A stretch of DNA of 64,000 nucleotides from Amaurobius ferox (Eukaryota > Arthropoda > Arachnida > Araneae > Amaurobiidae). Shown here piece after piece: positions 10,868-23,399 of the stretch (position 1 is its first letter; the number at the start of each line of letters is the position of its first letter). Both the position numbers and the translations under genes were made by a program. Below the pieces are notes generated by a model, which saw only the letters and a program-made list of their open reading frames with translations, searched no databases and had not been told where the DNA came from. Location: NCBI GenBank assembly GCA_951213105.1, contig OX578134.1:141029206-141093205 (forward strand), read 5' to 3'.

Positions 10868-11100
10868 AAAAGAAATCCCGTTGAGATACTTTATCGCTGT
10901 CCTATAAAACCGCAGCTTCCTTATTGATTTTGTAATTTGGGGTATGATTTTGCTTTTGTGGTAAAACTTCCCTTTTTTATTGTTTTTTGGTCTGTTTCCA
11001 TTTTTTCTCCTTTATCACTCCACCAACTGGTGTAGGTAATGTCGTTAATTAAACGCTGAGTTTTGATAGGAAAGAAAGATGTTTTGCCGCTATCTATCTT
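10868..11100 (+). repeat. Dispersed repeat A, copy 2
   Basis: Second copy of the repeat at 4320-4560, same orientation, recognisable by 'gctgtcctataaaaccgcag' and 'atgattttgcttttgtgg'. Confidence 0.6.
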
Positions 11101-11333
11101 GTAATAAGTTAAAACGTTCCATTTAAACCATGTTCACAAATCAATGTGAAACAAATTAACAAATCAACGTGAAATAGATTCAACCTTTCCTTGAGTTCAT
11201 CATTGTTAGTGTAAATTAAAGTTTTATAGAGTAATTGTAAAATATACCCAACGTTGCACGGGAGTTAAAAGCAGGGATTAATTGAATTTAGTTTTCAACA
11301 GGCCACCGGGCTGCTTATGTAAATTAATCCATT

Positions 11334-12155
11334 TTACTTTCCCTGCAATACATGGTAATGTATGGAGAAAGTATTGGAATCATGCCGAAAATCACAACTC
11401 GAGTTTTAGACGGATCTACACGTTTTAGGACGCCTATAATACGACGAAACTATTTTTAGCGTGACGCCTGTGTGTGTGTCAGTTTGCCTGTGTGTCTGTC
11501 TGTGCAATATATGTATCCACTCTAACTCAATAATTAATTGAACATTCATAAATTTTTTTGAAAACATCACTTGTGGATGATCCTGGTGCTGCTTAAATTT
11601 TGGTACGTTTCGGGATTAAAGAACCTGCTCTTTTCTAAGAAATGGCACGCAAAAATTGTCTGTATCCACTCTTACTGAAAAACTAATTCATCAAATTTCA
11701 CAAAATGTGGTAGATGAGCCACTTGTAGGTTACTCTGGTGCTGGTTAGATTTTGATACGAATCGAAAAAGGAGAACCTAATTTTCTTGCGAAATGACCCG
11801 CAAAAATCGTTAAAATCCAAAATAAATGACTTCGTATGCTCAAATGCATCAATTAAATTATTTTTTTATACAAAATTTTTGACGATCGATAGTATAATGC
11901 CAACCGCATTATTCTAGGTCTGGCCGTTCTCGAGATAAGTTAGATTTTTTTTCTTACTTTTGATCCGCCGGTTTTGAGAATAGGTTCAGTTATCAAATGA
12001 AAACGGAATTACGAATGTAAATTCACTGCAATTTCAATTAATCGTGCGTGTTATCAATTGTAATTAAACCCAATTTAATGAATTATTAATGAAATAAAGA
12101 TATATCGGATTTGAGTCTGCAAGGAAAATTATGTGCTGTCCAAGTTAGATTTTTT
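11334..12155 (+). mobile_element. 0.9-kb repeat family, old diverged member
   Basis: The layout matches the younger copies at 19, 38, 42 and 62 kb although the sequence is far diverged. It begins 'ttactttccctgcaatacat', where a hairpin can form with 'atgtatggagaaagt'; then comes 'actcgagttttagacggatc', a short TG-rich microsatellite at about 11470-11505, and an end of the form 'aaggaaaattatgtgctgtc' followed by 'agattttt'. No coding frame. Confidence 0.6.
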
Positions 12156-12545
12156 ATCTTATAGTCCTAAAACACCGTTATTCCGCGTTAAGGATGTTAT
12201 TTCTTCGGAAGGGGAATCAGTGGGAAGGTACCTAAAGAGAGAATCGAAAAATACGACGCAATATTCGAAAAGCAACTTTTAACAAGAAAAGGAAGATTAA
12301 CATGTTTAATGCTATCTTCAAAAGTTGACGTAATATCTTCTGAAGGAAGGAAATAAATTTAAAGTCAAAATTTCGGTACACTTTTGACTTTTAATTTCAT
12401 AACTTTTAAACTAATATGAATTTATAAAACATCTTGATGAAGTCTATAGCCCCAGAAGTTCAGCTATCCTAGTGTCAAATGTTGGGCCTATCCGAAGATT
12501 CTAATTTCTCCCACAGAGGCCAAACGTACGCACAGACAGACAGAC

Positions 12546-12790
12546 AGAAAGAGAGAGAGAGAGAGAGAAATATAAACATCTTCTTTAATTATGCAGAACA
12601 AAAATCTATCTGTCTAAATAAAATTGAAAATCTGTCTGCCTGTCTGTATATTTGTCTCATCATCACGGGAGAACAGCTGAACCGAACTTCATGAAATTTT
12701 GTGGGAAGCCTTGGAATAGCTTCCCTTACGATTTAGTCCATGTTTCGAGTTTCTAAGACCAGGGGTTGTCTAGATATTAATTAAAAGCGC
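12546..12790 (+). repeat. (GA)n run and dispersed repeat B, copy 2
   Basis: A run of GA dinucleotides at about 12548-12568 is followed by the plus-strand partner (12629-12790) of the repeat at 7690-7855. The 71-codon frame at 12479-12694 crosses both and is not a gene. Confidence 0.55.
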
Positions 12791-15752
12791 ACAGTTGAAA
12801 CGTCCATAGACATAGCATTATGCAGACGATATTTTATCCCGTAAATTTATGTGAAGAAGATGATATCATGTCGCTAAACAGAGGATTTAAATCCAATGTG
12901 TTTATGCGGCAGAAGATATTTATTAAATCTTTTCAGATTTAAATAATAAAAGAATGTATATAAAATAAATGTTATCGAAATTGCATTTTTGACTGGATTA
13001 TATCAATTATAATATTGGTGGGATTATCGATATTTTTAATTTATTATGCCATCTGTTTCATTTTGACGAAAACGATTGAAATTCATGTATTGTAGTACGG
13101 GTATTGTAGTATTGTAGTACGTACTAATTCTACTATAGACACACAGCGCAGGTAGCGCTCTCAAAGCTATAAATCGTGACCCAATTCCGTGGACCAATTT
13201 CGCAGGTTTCAGCGCAGAATAGCCGATATATGCACTGATAGATAGATAATTTGCTAGGTGTTGCAATTTTGCGAACAGAGATCTGTGGTGACTGACGAAG
13301 TCAGTAATATCACGCAGCCAGATTCAAATTTAAAGACTTTGTTAGTGTTATTCAAATATAGTTCTTTATTATTCATAAAGTGGACATTCGTGTGATTCAC
13401 CAATATGCGGTACAACTAATAAATTGCAGGTCCTTGGTTTTATAAGTTTCAAGGTTCAAATTAATAATTTTATAAAACGTCCTAAATTATGTATCACGGC
13501 ATGGTCGTGGCTAATGCTTTGTCTTAGATTATTTGGCTATGAAATCCTATAATGTATAGAATTGTTCGAATGCCTCCCCTACCACATTGAAAATAGATAC
13601 TGTTTAGATCACATGTTTAAAATTAACTAAACTACTGATATTTATTACAAAAATGCATAAATATTGACACTTAATCTAAAACATAACTGTAATAAAAAAA
13701 CATCTTTCAACCCGAACTCAACTTGCTTATATCTGAGAATAATAATTTTTTAATATTTTCATCCACTTTCTTCAATTTAAAAGTCAATTTATTTTTGGCA
13801 TATGTTCAGGATTTAAAAATAGTAATTGCAATACTGACATTTAAAAAGTATCTAAAGTATATCACCATTCGACTCTTTAATACATTCATGCTGTATTGGG
13901 TATGCCTACATGTATTATGATCAACAACATTATATATAATTATAATCAGTATCTGTAAACAAACAACAAAAAAAAATCATCCGATTACGTTCACAAGTTA
14001 TTCTTTTAAAATATGTTGTCAAAATTCTTTTAAAAGTTTCTATTTTCAAATTGGCAACAGTTTATTGACACCGAAGGCTGCATTTGGCTTCTCTATGTTA
14101 CAAACTCTTAATACAAACTATTTTGATATCATTAAAATCCTTAGCATAGTTCAAAATATTAATTTCACCCATATACTAGACGTAGTTCAGATAATTAGCA
14201 TGTTTTTCTTTCCCATAGAAAATAATGATACAAAAGTTTTAAAATTTCAATAATTCGAGTTCTAATAAAGTCTTAACGATATATCCTTCAAAAACATTTC
14301 TATACAACAGTATGATAAGATAAAGTAATAAAGAAACTGTGCATACCAGAAAAAACAAAATTATAAATAAAATTAATATTTTGCTCTTCAGGAATGGAAT
14401 TATAAATTAATTCATATCAGAATTCTTTTTGCGTGTTTGAGATTTTATTTTTATTTCACGTCGTAATTTCTTCTAAAAAATGAAAATAGATAACTTAGTT
14501 AAAATATCAAAATTCCAATGAAATTGAAATAAATTTTATCTCAAGTTTTCATTGATAGATGGCAGCACCAACTACGGTAATAATTTTGTTATGATTTTAT
14601 TCAGTAGGAGAATTATGTTAAAAATACGAGTACATAACTTTCCTCTTTGATATCATGTTTTCGAGATTATAAAAAAAATTGTAGCTGGATAACCGTTTAC
14701 ACAAATTACGTTAAAAAATTAAAATGAAATTACATTTTCGATTTACACTTTAAAAATAAATCAACCTCTACAGGTCCGTCTTAAAGTGATAAAATGTATT
14801 TAAAGTCGCATTTTAAAACCACAAATATATTATATTCTGCGCAAAGGAAGTCGTCAAATACGGTAATTTTTCCGAAACTCTACTTTGTTTCCAAAATATT
14901 ATTTGCTTTAGTTTTGCACAAAAAGTAGTCAAAATTATTACAATTGCTAATCTATAATGCGACCAATTAAAATTGTGTACTAAAATTAATGTTGCATTGG
15001 GCGGAATTCTATAGAATTATGTTATAAAGGCGTGGTATTTAATTTTATTTTTTTGACGAAATGCAACTTATTTCTCGTCCCTTACTTATTTTATTAGAGC
15101 ATAAAATATAGTTAGAAAGTACATATTGTATTGTTCATTCAACTACATAAAAAAAATATGCGAATGTAAATTTTAATATAACATTTTTCCATAATTCTTC
15201 GTTGTTCTATGATACTAAGCTTACTCCTAAGGACAAGTATAAAGACTAACTGAGATTAACAACCTAAAGTCATGCTAATACATTCAAATTATTTTTCCCG
15301 CAAAAGAAAATGTAACTTTAAATTACAAAATATCTTCCGGCATAAGCCGGCATATATCGGACAAATATCGGTTTTGGGCCAAGCATGGAACTGCAAATAA
15401 AAACGGCACTGCCTGCTTTAAAAAAAAAAAAAAAAAAAAATATCCCGGTTTTTGAATGTAAAAGAACCTGATTTTTATTGAATGTATTTTACTATAAATA
15501 TTTTCATGAGCATAATATATACATTATGTGCAGCATATACAGTAGCATTTACAGGTCGTTTTCTAACAAATAAAAGTAACAATAGCTTCTAAACCAAAAC
15601 AGCGTCATTCATCATTATTTAATAAACGTTATTTAATAAACAAATAGCATTCGAATGGAAGATTTCACCCTACACATTTAACTCAACATATGTAAGAAAA
15701 AAAAATCAAACTTTTTAATGAAGATATGGTATGGAACGCACTTTGGACTTAC
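12791..15752. other. Downstream intron or flank of Dscam, no exon found
   Basis: This DNA lies 3' of the transmembrane exon on the minus strand, so the next (cytoplasmic) exon would be expected here or further left. No stretch with an acceptor, a matching phase and protein likeness was found. It holds a run of 21 A (15420-15440) and a copy of the 13-mer TGCTGCCATCTAT (minus, 14555-14567). Confidence 0.45.
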
Positions 15753-15923
15753 AGATGTCGGAGGGTGCTTCTCCTATAGGATCTCTCCGCTTCCAGACGA
15801 CGACAAAGGCCGTGACAGAGATAATGACCACGAGCACCACCACAGCGCAGACAATGGGTACCAAGATGGTGGGATCTTCGAAGAATGAAGGTGGACGGAT
15901 AACACTCAGTGGTGGGACGGTGC
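15753..15923 (-). CDS. Dscam: Dscam exon F: membrane-spanning exon
   Basis: This exon anchors the receptor in the plasma membrane. Its 171 bases read as 2 + 56 codons + 1. It starts with the linker TVPPLSVIRPPSFFEDPT, followed by a 25-residue hydrophobic helix (exon residues 19-43, many V and I, ending in W) and the basic stop-transfer group KRRD at the cytoplasmic face, then PIGEAPSDI. The acceptor is tattattgcag|G and the donor is ATCT|gtaagt. The incoming phase matches exon E, restoring a glycine codon. The linker and helix have the character of arthropod Dscam proteins. Exon F ends in phase 1, so at least one more coding exon must follow, but none was recognised. The long plus-strand frame over this exon is only its antisense shadow. 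Confidence 0.93.
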
Positions 15924-16003
15924 CTGCAATAATACTCTGTCAAAAATATGAAAAAACAATAAATCAGTATAATAATTTATTGCAATATTGCGTAAAGATC
16001 TTG

Positions 16004-16560
16004 TGGCAGCAGCCGACTCTGCTCCTGCCGAAGCATCGATTGAAAATGCTAGGAATCAATACCCGAATTTCAAGCAAGTTCAGACCCGAAGCTAGCTTTT
16101 GGTCTAATTTTGTAATGTCGGTATGTAAGCACCAGGTCCCGAGTTCGAACCTGGCTCCTGATACGTTATTATCAATTACTACAATGGTGAATTGGACAAT
16201 TAATGCACGTAACCAGTACGAGGTGACATCACCATACTCAGCCAGAGGAGCCGACTATTTCTCTTTTGGATGACAACGAGTGGCGTCAATCAGCCGCACG
16301 ATTGAGGTATGATACGCCTCCTGGCTTCTCGACTATGTCTGCATGTCTCACAGGCCGACTGAGCATATTTCCAGGGAAATGTATGTGTGACAGCAGCCGA
16401 CTATGTTTCTTCCAAAACATCGATCGAAAAGGCTAGGAAGTAGTTCCCAAATTATAACTTCGGACCCGAAGCTAGCGTTTGGTCTAATCTTATAATGTCG
16501 GTTCTGTAAGCATCAGGTTCCGAGTTCAAACCTGGCTCGTGAGCCATTACCATCAATTCT
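16004..16560 (+). repeat. Duplicated tRNA-like (SINE-like) repeat
   Basis: Two copies of about 165 bases (16004-16170 and 16390-16560) share 'cagccgact', 'aagcatcgat', 'gacccgaagctagc', 'ttggtctaat', 'aatgtcgg' and 'gagttcgaacctggctc'. The last is a box B-like sequence and 'tggtctaat' a weak box A, so a tRNA-derived SINE is plausible. A related segment with 'ggccgactgagcatatttcc' lies between them. The T-arm cannot be folded canonically, so no tRNA is called. Confidence 0.6.
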
Positions 16561-19143
16561 TACAATCTGAAACTTCCCTTATCCTAACATATAATCATCC
16601 ATGTAGTAACAAGATATTATTAAGCTGATTCTACTACGATTGCTGAAGTGCATTCGAAACACATATTAGAGCTGTTCTGCTATACTTGTGATCAGTTGTT
16701 CAGGTGTTCATATCCCCGCATATTACGCCCAATACACACCTTCACAAAAGAATAGCAGAAAATATCTAAATCATTGGAAATGTTCTGAATACATCAACAG
16801 AGCGTTGAAACTTTCAATATAAAAATCAAGTATACTGAGTAAAGCACGCAGATTAGCTAAATGAATTCATAATGCTGTCTCATGATAAGAAAGAACACTT
16901 TTCCTGTGCATTAATCTTCTTGTGACAATATGTGCAATCTGTATTTATTATTAAACGCTACATACAACAGACTGTTTTTTCCAGTTATCTATTCTAATCG
17001 CTGATCTTGAAAATTAAATTGTTTTCTAATTTTTATCGGCTGCTTGCACCGTTTTCTGTTATTATCATTCCGTGCCTTTCCATTTATACATATAGCATTA
17101 AATTAATGGCGTCGCCAAGAGGAATCGTAAATACGGTGGCCATACGTCCTTCAAGTACTGTCCTTTTTCAAGAAGCTGTCCTTCAGATTTATTTATTATT
17201 TTTAAAACTTAAATGTGTTCCTTACTGATCAAATTCTCCAAATGAGAGAATATTTTCTACCATAAATGATTTTTAGGCAAGGAGAAAACGCAACAGATTG
17301 AAAGACTGCGTTTTCACAAAATGCAACTATGAGATGAATTGTCTACAGCTCTATGATTTTCCGAAATAAAAAATATTTATCTAAGAAATATTAAAGGTAC
17401 ACATTTCTTTAATGCTAAGCAATTGTAATTCATTGCCATAATTAAAATATATATGTTTATACTACTTATATAATTTGCTTTATTTTTTATTAAGTGTTTT
17501 CCAACCATTTTTTAAATTATTCCGAACTTATTTCAGATTTATACCCGCAGGCGTGCACTCTGGTGTAGGGGCTACCAGGCTGATGCCTCTCTCCCAGGAG
17601 TACTCATGAAATATACCAAATTGTAAAAATGTTCTATAAAGACGGCAGAAGAAAGCCTCGGACGTTAGCTTTAGTACAAAATATAATTATGTACTTAATG
17701 AGCAATTGGGGTTGGCAGGTGGGACATTATTTTTATTAGTTGTCATTTTAGATATGTCCACCCCCTCCTCCAGTCACAAAGTTATTTTGAAATGTGTTGG
17801 AACTAACGCCAAAAGTTGTTCTTCATTTTCTTCCAGAAAATATGGTGACCATAGTCATAACCACCCATGTCCAAAGGAGTCCTAGCGATACAGAAATCAT
17901 TGCTCCTTCCCAGTAGTTTGGAAAACTGAACGTATTATACTTAACTGCAATAGTTATTGATGCCTATGTCTCTATCGTCCGACAAATCTGAAACGTGTTT
18001 TATTTTATTTTGTATTGAAAATTATTATTAAATAAAAAAAAATCCGAATTTTGAAAATGCTATTTATTTAAATCGCCAAATGTTCAGTTGAAATTTGAAT
18101 TATGGTTGAATTTTTCATTCTTAGGTTTAAAAAAAAAAAACGCATCTACAGATATTCCTATAGAGAACTCGGTTATACCTGAGTTACGGAAAAGTAAAAG
18201 TGAAAAACTTAGTGCGTTACTAGTGATAACATTCTTATGGTCACATAACCCGCCGAATTAGCTTAGAATGTGTCTTTCACTACAGAGACCAGCATCAGAT
18301 GACTTGCTTTGACTCTTTAGTACGGAATAGCTCTAATTCTCGCAGAACAGTGCAGTACTGAAGAAATCTGTGTGGTTGTGCGGTGCTGAAGAAAACTAAT
18401 AAGCTCGAAACTGGTCTTTTTCTTCTTTTCAGTTTTTCTTTTTCAATTAACGTGAATCTAAGACAACAGTGTATAATCTAAGTGTCTTACAGCCATGAAA
18501 TTCGTAAAAACAATACTTTCTGCATACAGCAGGGCAGGATTGAAACTGTTTGAGGCCCAAAGCAGAGACAAATTTGATACCCCTAGGCAGTGGCGCAGAT
18601 GATTTTCTTCCTGTACGAAAAAATATGTCATTAGTTCTCCCCAATGTCTATATTAGCAAATTAACTCACTCATTTGATCGTCAAATGCCCCTTTACGAAG
18701 ATCTTGGCAACGCCTATGCCCTTATATATCTTTATCAAAATGCTTCTCTGCGATGGATTCCAGAATTGTCCCTTAAAATTTTCGGAGGGAGTGATTTTAA
18801 GGAAAAACCTTAGGATCCCGTGTGTTTGTTTATACCTCTGACTGAAGTCTGTGAAGCATCGTTTCCAAAAGACCAGCTGCAAATTGAGGAAGTTTTTCAC
18901 ATAGCAACAAATATGATTTAGGTACAAATTAGTAAAAAGCAAAAGAGTGTTGCACTGAATTTCAATTATAAACTCATCATGACAAGTGTTCCTCAAAACA
19001 GTTTGTTTATTTATTTATGTTGTTTAGGTTTCTACTCATTGATGCCGATACCGAGTATGATTTTTCTGCTTATTTTAACTAACTGTACTCTTTATTTGGT
19101 ACAGCGTTCTTGACGGCTGTTGAAATAACTAGCGGATATCCAT
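16561..19143. other. Intron DNA, nothing clear
   Basis: No exon was found on the gene strand. Segments at about 17530-17900 and 18480-18640 are GC-richer and look like old mobile-element pieces without a partner here. Short open frames (17007-17228, 18447-18996) show no protein likeness. Confidence 0.4.
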
Positions 19144-20024
19144 TAGTGATGTCTGTGTGTGTGTGTGTGTGAAAGTATGTGTGTGTGTGTGAAAGTATGC
19201 GTGTGTGTGTGTGTGTGAAAGTATGTGTGTGTGTGTGTGTGTGATAGTATGTGTGTGTGTGTGACGATAACCGACGAACGAATGGACCGATTTGAACGAA
19301 ATTTGGTGCAAAATTCACAATCCATAAATTAGCCTATTGTTTTTATACGCAATCGAATGTTCAGAACCTCCATAAATTTTCAAGTGAAATTTTGTAAAAA
19401 TCGTGAAAAAATTGAAACCTCTAATAAAGTTTCGATAATAGACATGTCTTATGCAATTTTTCATTAGAAAACGATTGGCATAAATTTTAGAACGCTAACA
19501 TGAGCCGTTCTCGAGATATTGGACATTTTTCAAATAAATTTATCTAAAAATCCCATAAATTAAATACAAATATTAACTGTTGAGAAACATGTTCACTTTT
19601 CAAATGTAATACCATGCTATAAATTTGGTGACATCAATCCCATGGATCTAGCTCGTTCCATTCTTAAGAAAAGATACTTTGAGTAATACTTTTGTATTTG
19701 AACGCCAATAGTCATTTATCTGCTATAAGAATAACTTATTTCTCCGTCCATAAAGCTTGACGAGATTTTGACGCCGAATTTGGCGGAATGTCGCCAACTT
19801 GGCGACTTTTTGAAATGTTGCCAAATTAACGAAAATCTCGCCAAATGGATGGAAATGACGACTAATTGTCGAAAATTCAGTATCTTGGAAATAATACTTC
19901 TTATAGTAGACTTCTTATAATAGAAGTATCTACTATAAGAAAAACCTATTTTTTTTTACTGTAAAAGTAGTAAATTCATTGCATTATATAAGGAAAGTCA
20001 TGTGTTGCCCACATCAGATTTTTT
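19144..20024 (+). mobile_element. 0.9-kb repeat family, copy 1, 5'-truncated
   Basis: It starts inside the family at 'gtgatgtctgtgtg', lacking the 5' hairpin, and carries an expanded (GT)n block broken by 'gaaagtatg' (19150-19260). Then follow 'gaccgatttgaacgaaattt', 'ccgttctcgagatatt', 'ggcgactttttgaaatgttg' and the 3' end 'tataaggaaagtcatgtgtt' with 'agattttttt'. It closely matches the copies at 38459, 42190 and 62818. The threonine/histidine-rich minus-strand frames across the (GT)n block are not genes. Confidence 0.85.
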
Positions 20025-20779
20025 TACATGCGCTGATATACGTTGTGCAAATTTCCTTAAAATGAATAAGAGCCTATTGCAACCATGGAAATTATTTGAA
20101 TACATTTCGAAATAAATTTGTATCAAATATGTAAAAATTATATACTCTCAGTCGTATGCATGTACAGTATTCTTTTATTATTAGCGCAAATGTTTTTACA
20201 CCCAAAATGCACACATTTTTTCTCATATACACTCTATGATTAATAGTTTTGTACCTGATCGTACTTGTAACCAAAACAGTAACATAATTAGAGAGCGAAA
20301 ACCAACTAAATTTACGGCCGTTTATATGTAGAAAGGAAAGAACTATTTTTAATACAAGTTTAAGAATGAATTTGGAATATACAGAAAATTCTTATGCTTT
20401 ATGCTTATCTTAATTCGTCTTTAAATTGATGCTAGCGAGTTCTGCCTGCTAGCAGTCACAATGTATAGCAATCGGTTTTTATACCAATAAGTAGTTAGCT
20501 CGTTGCGCGGGAGCAAGAAAAGTGGATCAAAGTTTAGAGTGAGTAGATCGAGTGGGTCCATTGTAGAGTAGAAAATACAGTGTGAAAAGTGCATCAAAAT
20601 CGGAGCAAAAGTCTCTAAGATAGATAAAAATGTAAATATGAAAAAGAGATGAGTTTCACCTCTTCCACCACAGTTGTTTCATATTACATAATAACAGACG
20701 ATGTTTGTGTGTCGACGTGTGTGTGTAAGGTCTGTAGCGGAAATTGTAAACATCATACGACCTTGAAATGTCGTACACG

Positions 20780-21410
20780 GATATTTCAGGAACCAAGGCG
20801 ATGCATTTTTTGTAAAACCGAAATATGAAATTGAGGCTACTTAAAGTAAAAGTTACGCCCAGGGGGTTGGCATAATAAGGTTGTATGTCTAAGTGATTGC
20901 TACCAGAAAAATCTAAATCGCTCAATTGGAAGGCGAAATAAGAAATTTGGGGAGGCTAACCGAACTCAAAGTTACGCCCAGGGTGCTGACACAATAAATA
21001 TGTATATGCAGTTCACATGTACAAATGGTGCCGGGACTATAGCCACCAGCGGAATGAAAATCGCTCAATTAGGAGCCGAGATGTGAAATTAGAGGGGGAC
21101 TACTTAAGTAAAAGTTGCGCCCAGGGGATTGATACGAAAGAAACGCATATTCAGATGGTGCAAAGACTGTAGCTACCAGAAGATTCAAAATCTCTCAATT
21201 AAGGAACTGAGATGTAAAACCGTGCGGGCTAGTTAAACTAAAAGTTACTTACAGGGGGGGGGGTTGAATAAAAGCATATGCATGTTTAGGCGATACGCGT
21301 ATAGATAGTCCAGAGACAATAGCCGCAAGTAGATTCAAAATCGTTTAATTAGGAAGCCAGATGAGACATTTTAGGACTGCCTCAAGTAAAATTTACGCCC
21401 AGGGAGAATT
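20780..21410 (+). repeat. Degenerate tandem array, 5 units of 120-150 bp
   Basis: The landmark 'aaagttacgcccaggg' or a close variant occurs with its 'acgccc' at 20855, 20974, 21117, 21247 (degenerate) and 21395, that is at spacings of 119, 143, 130 and 148 bases. Between landmarks the units share 'attcaaaatcgctcaattag', 'gaaattagaggggg' and 'tagccacc'. No coding frame runs through it. Confidence 0.8.
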
Positions 21411-23299
21411 GCAGCAATATTGGTCTTCAATGAAATTAGAAGCAAAACCAGGGGGATTGAGTTGTCGCCGATGAAGGGGTGGGGCGATTTTAAGGAAAAC
21501 AACGTCAGATCAAAGAATCAAGTATCAGGTTGAAAATTGATTTTCAGCATTATTTAACAAATATTTATAATTTTTTCAATCTTTAATGTTAAATAGCTGA
21601 AAAAGTAAGACAGCTGAGTTAATCAAGAGACCCACCCCCTCAGGCAACACATTTCTGAAAGTGCCACTGAAAATATCCAAGAGTATCTCACAAATACAAT
21701 TCTCGTGACTTTTAAACGATTAAGAGTTCAAACGCATTGAAATTCGTCACATCGTCACAAACAAAACATGGAACTACCCTAAATCAGAAATGATCCCCTT
21801 TTCGAAGGGCAGAACCACCCTAGATCAGAAATGCCCCATCTCCCCGGGCGCTTACGGGGCGAAATAGTTTCATTCAGTAATACGGCTGAGTGGGTCAAAA
21901 CTAAACTGAGTGCCCCAAACAATGCATTTTTCTATCGAAGACGAAGAACAGAAATCCCCAAATACCATAAATAACCCCCACTTATTCAATTAAGTAAAAA
22001 TCACAAAATATGTATCGAAACTTTTTGAATTTCTATTTTCTGTATCTATATCTAATGTTAAACTATTTCGTCATTATTTATCAAGGAAAATTCGAGGCCA
22101 AATTAGAGAACTTAGCCAATTCGAGTCAATCGTTCCCAATATTCGTTTCTTCTTTGGCGAAAAGCCCAGACACCGAAGCGGCGCACATCGGATTGCAATG
22201 TCTGTTTTTTTTAACTCGAATTTCTATTGCCGTTATGTTAACATACCATTCTTTCTAATAACCTGAGGCGATAAAGGGACACGGCCCACATTAAAAAACC
22301 CTCGTCTTTCCCTGTAATGCAGCATTTTTCCCCTATAGATTTAATATGGTATGAAAAGAGCACAAGAGAAAAAAATATACAGTCCGTAAAAGAAATAAAT
22401 ACATATATATCATTATATCTTGGTATAGTATAAAATATTATACTACCACAGTTATGTTATTCCAAATTCAAATGTATATGCTGCTGCCATCTATGATTCA
22501 GCAAACAAATTATCTTGAAAACTTAGACTACATTTTAGTGATAAATATTTTTCAAATTCTCAAGTTATTTTTAAGTTCTTAAGATGCAATAATCAAACGG
22601 AACTATTATAATATATATCCATGCATTATTTGTTCTCTCGCGGAATGTTTAAAAATTTATAATCAAAATTGTTTTGCTTGGCTACGTGTTTAAATAAATG
22701 TATTGTTTCTTTAAAGAATGTATTTTTGGTGCTGCCATCTATACTTAGTTATATAAATGAAATTGAAATTTTGAATTCAAAGGCTGAACAAAGATACATT
22801 TTAGAGTTTTTCAGATATCAAATGAATATTCCTCACATTTTTTCAGCAATATTATGAAATTTAAATTCTTTATAAACCTTGAATATTTTCTTAAAATAAT
22901 AATTTCTTCAAATGGATATTTTTTTTTCATTTAATAAACATTCTTTTAACTTATTATAACTTCTTATTAACGTGTTATAACTTGTTATTTGTCTTAACCT
23001 GTTATATACTATTTTAATTTGTTATAATATTAAAGTAAATATTGATGATAATAGTTGTAAAGTTACACTTTTTTCACAACATGGTAATTTATCTAAACTA
23101 ACCATTCATACCATATCCTTTAATCATATAAATTTATGTCAATTTACTTAAATAATAATCAATTAGATTAAAATAAATGCGATCATCGGCTCATACGCCT
23201 TATCAGAAACTGACGATATACGTATTTTATTTTAGAATGCCGTGATAAATACCACATTATATCAAGAGTTCAAAAATTTATCTTTAAACGTTATGAAGA
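21411..23299. other. Intron DNA with two copies of a 13-mer
   Basis: No exon was found. TGCTGCCATCTAT occurs at 22482-22494 and 22730-22742, and again at 23480-23492 just outside this stretch. Confidence 0.5.
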
Positions 23300-23399
23300 T
23301 TAAATTGTATTATTAATAAAGTGATTTTCAGCAGTATGTGAATTTTATCTTCTTAACTTCATAACTGCTGAAAATCACTTTATTAATAATACAATTTAA
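23300..23399. repeat. Fold-back element 1 (36-bp perfect arms)
   Basis: The 36 bases at 23300-23335 are the exact reverse complement of 23364-23399, with a 28-base loop. The arms contain 'gtattattaataaagtgat'. It could be a small MITE or a chance product of inverted duplication. Confidence 0.85.

Noticed and set aside
15731..16273. 180-codon plus-strand frame
   Set aside because: It is antisense to Dscam exon F and runs on into a tRNA-like repeat. The minus strand has splice sites and clear family likeness.
19079..19325. Three minus-strand frames rich in Thr-His
   Set aside because: Translation of the (GT)n block inside the 0.9-kb repeat. The same applies to 38324-38821, 42831-43152 and 62767-62991.
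20780..21410. CRISPR-like array of spaced repeats
   Set aside because: Units are degenerate along their whole length, spacers are not unique, and the DNA is animal.
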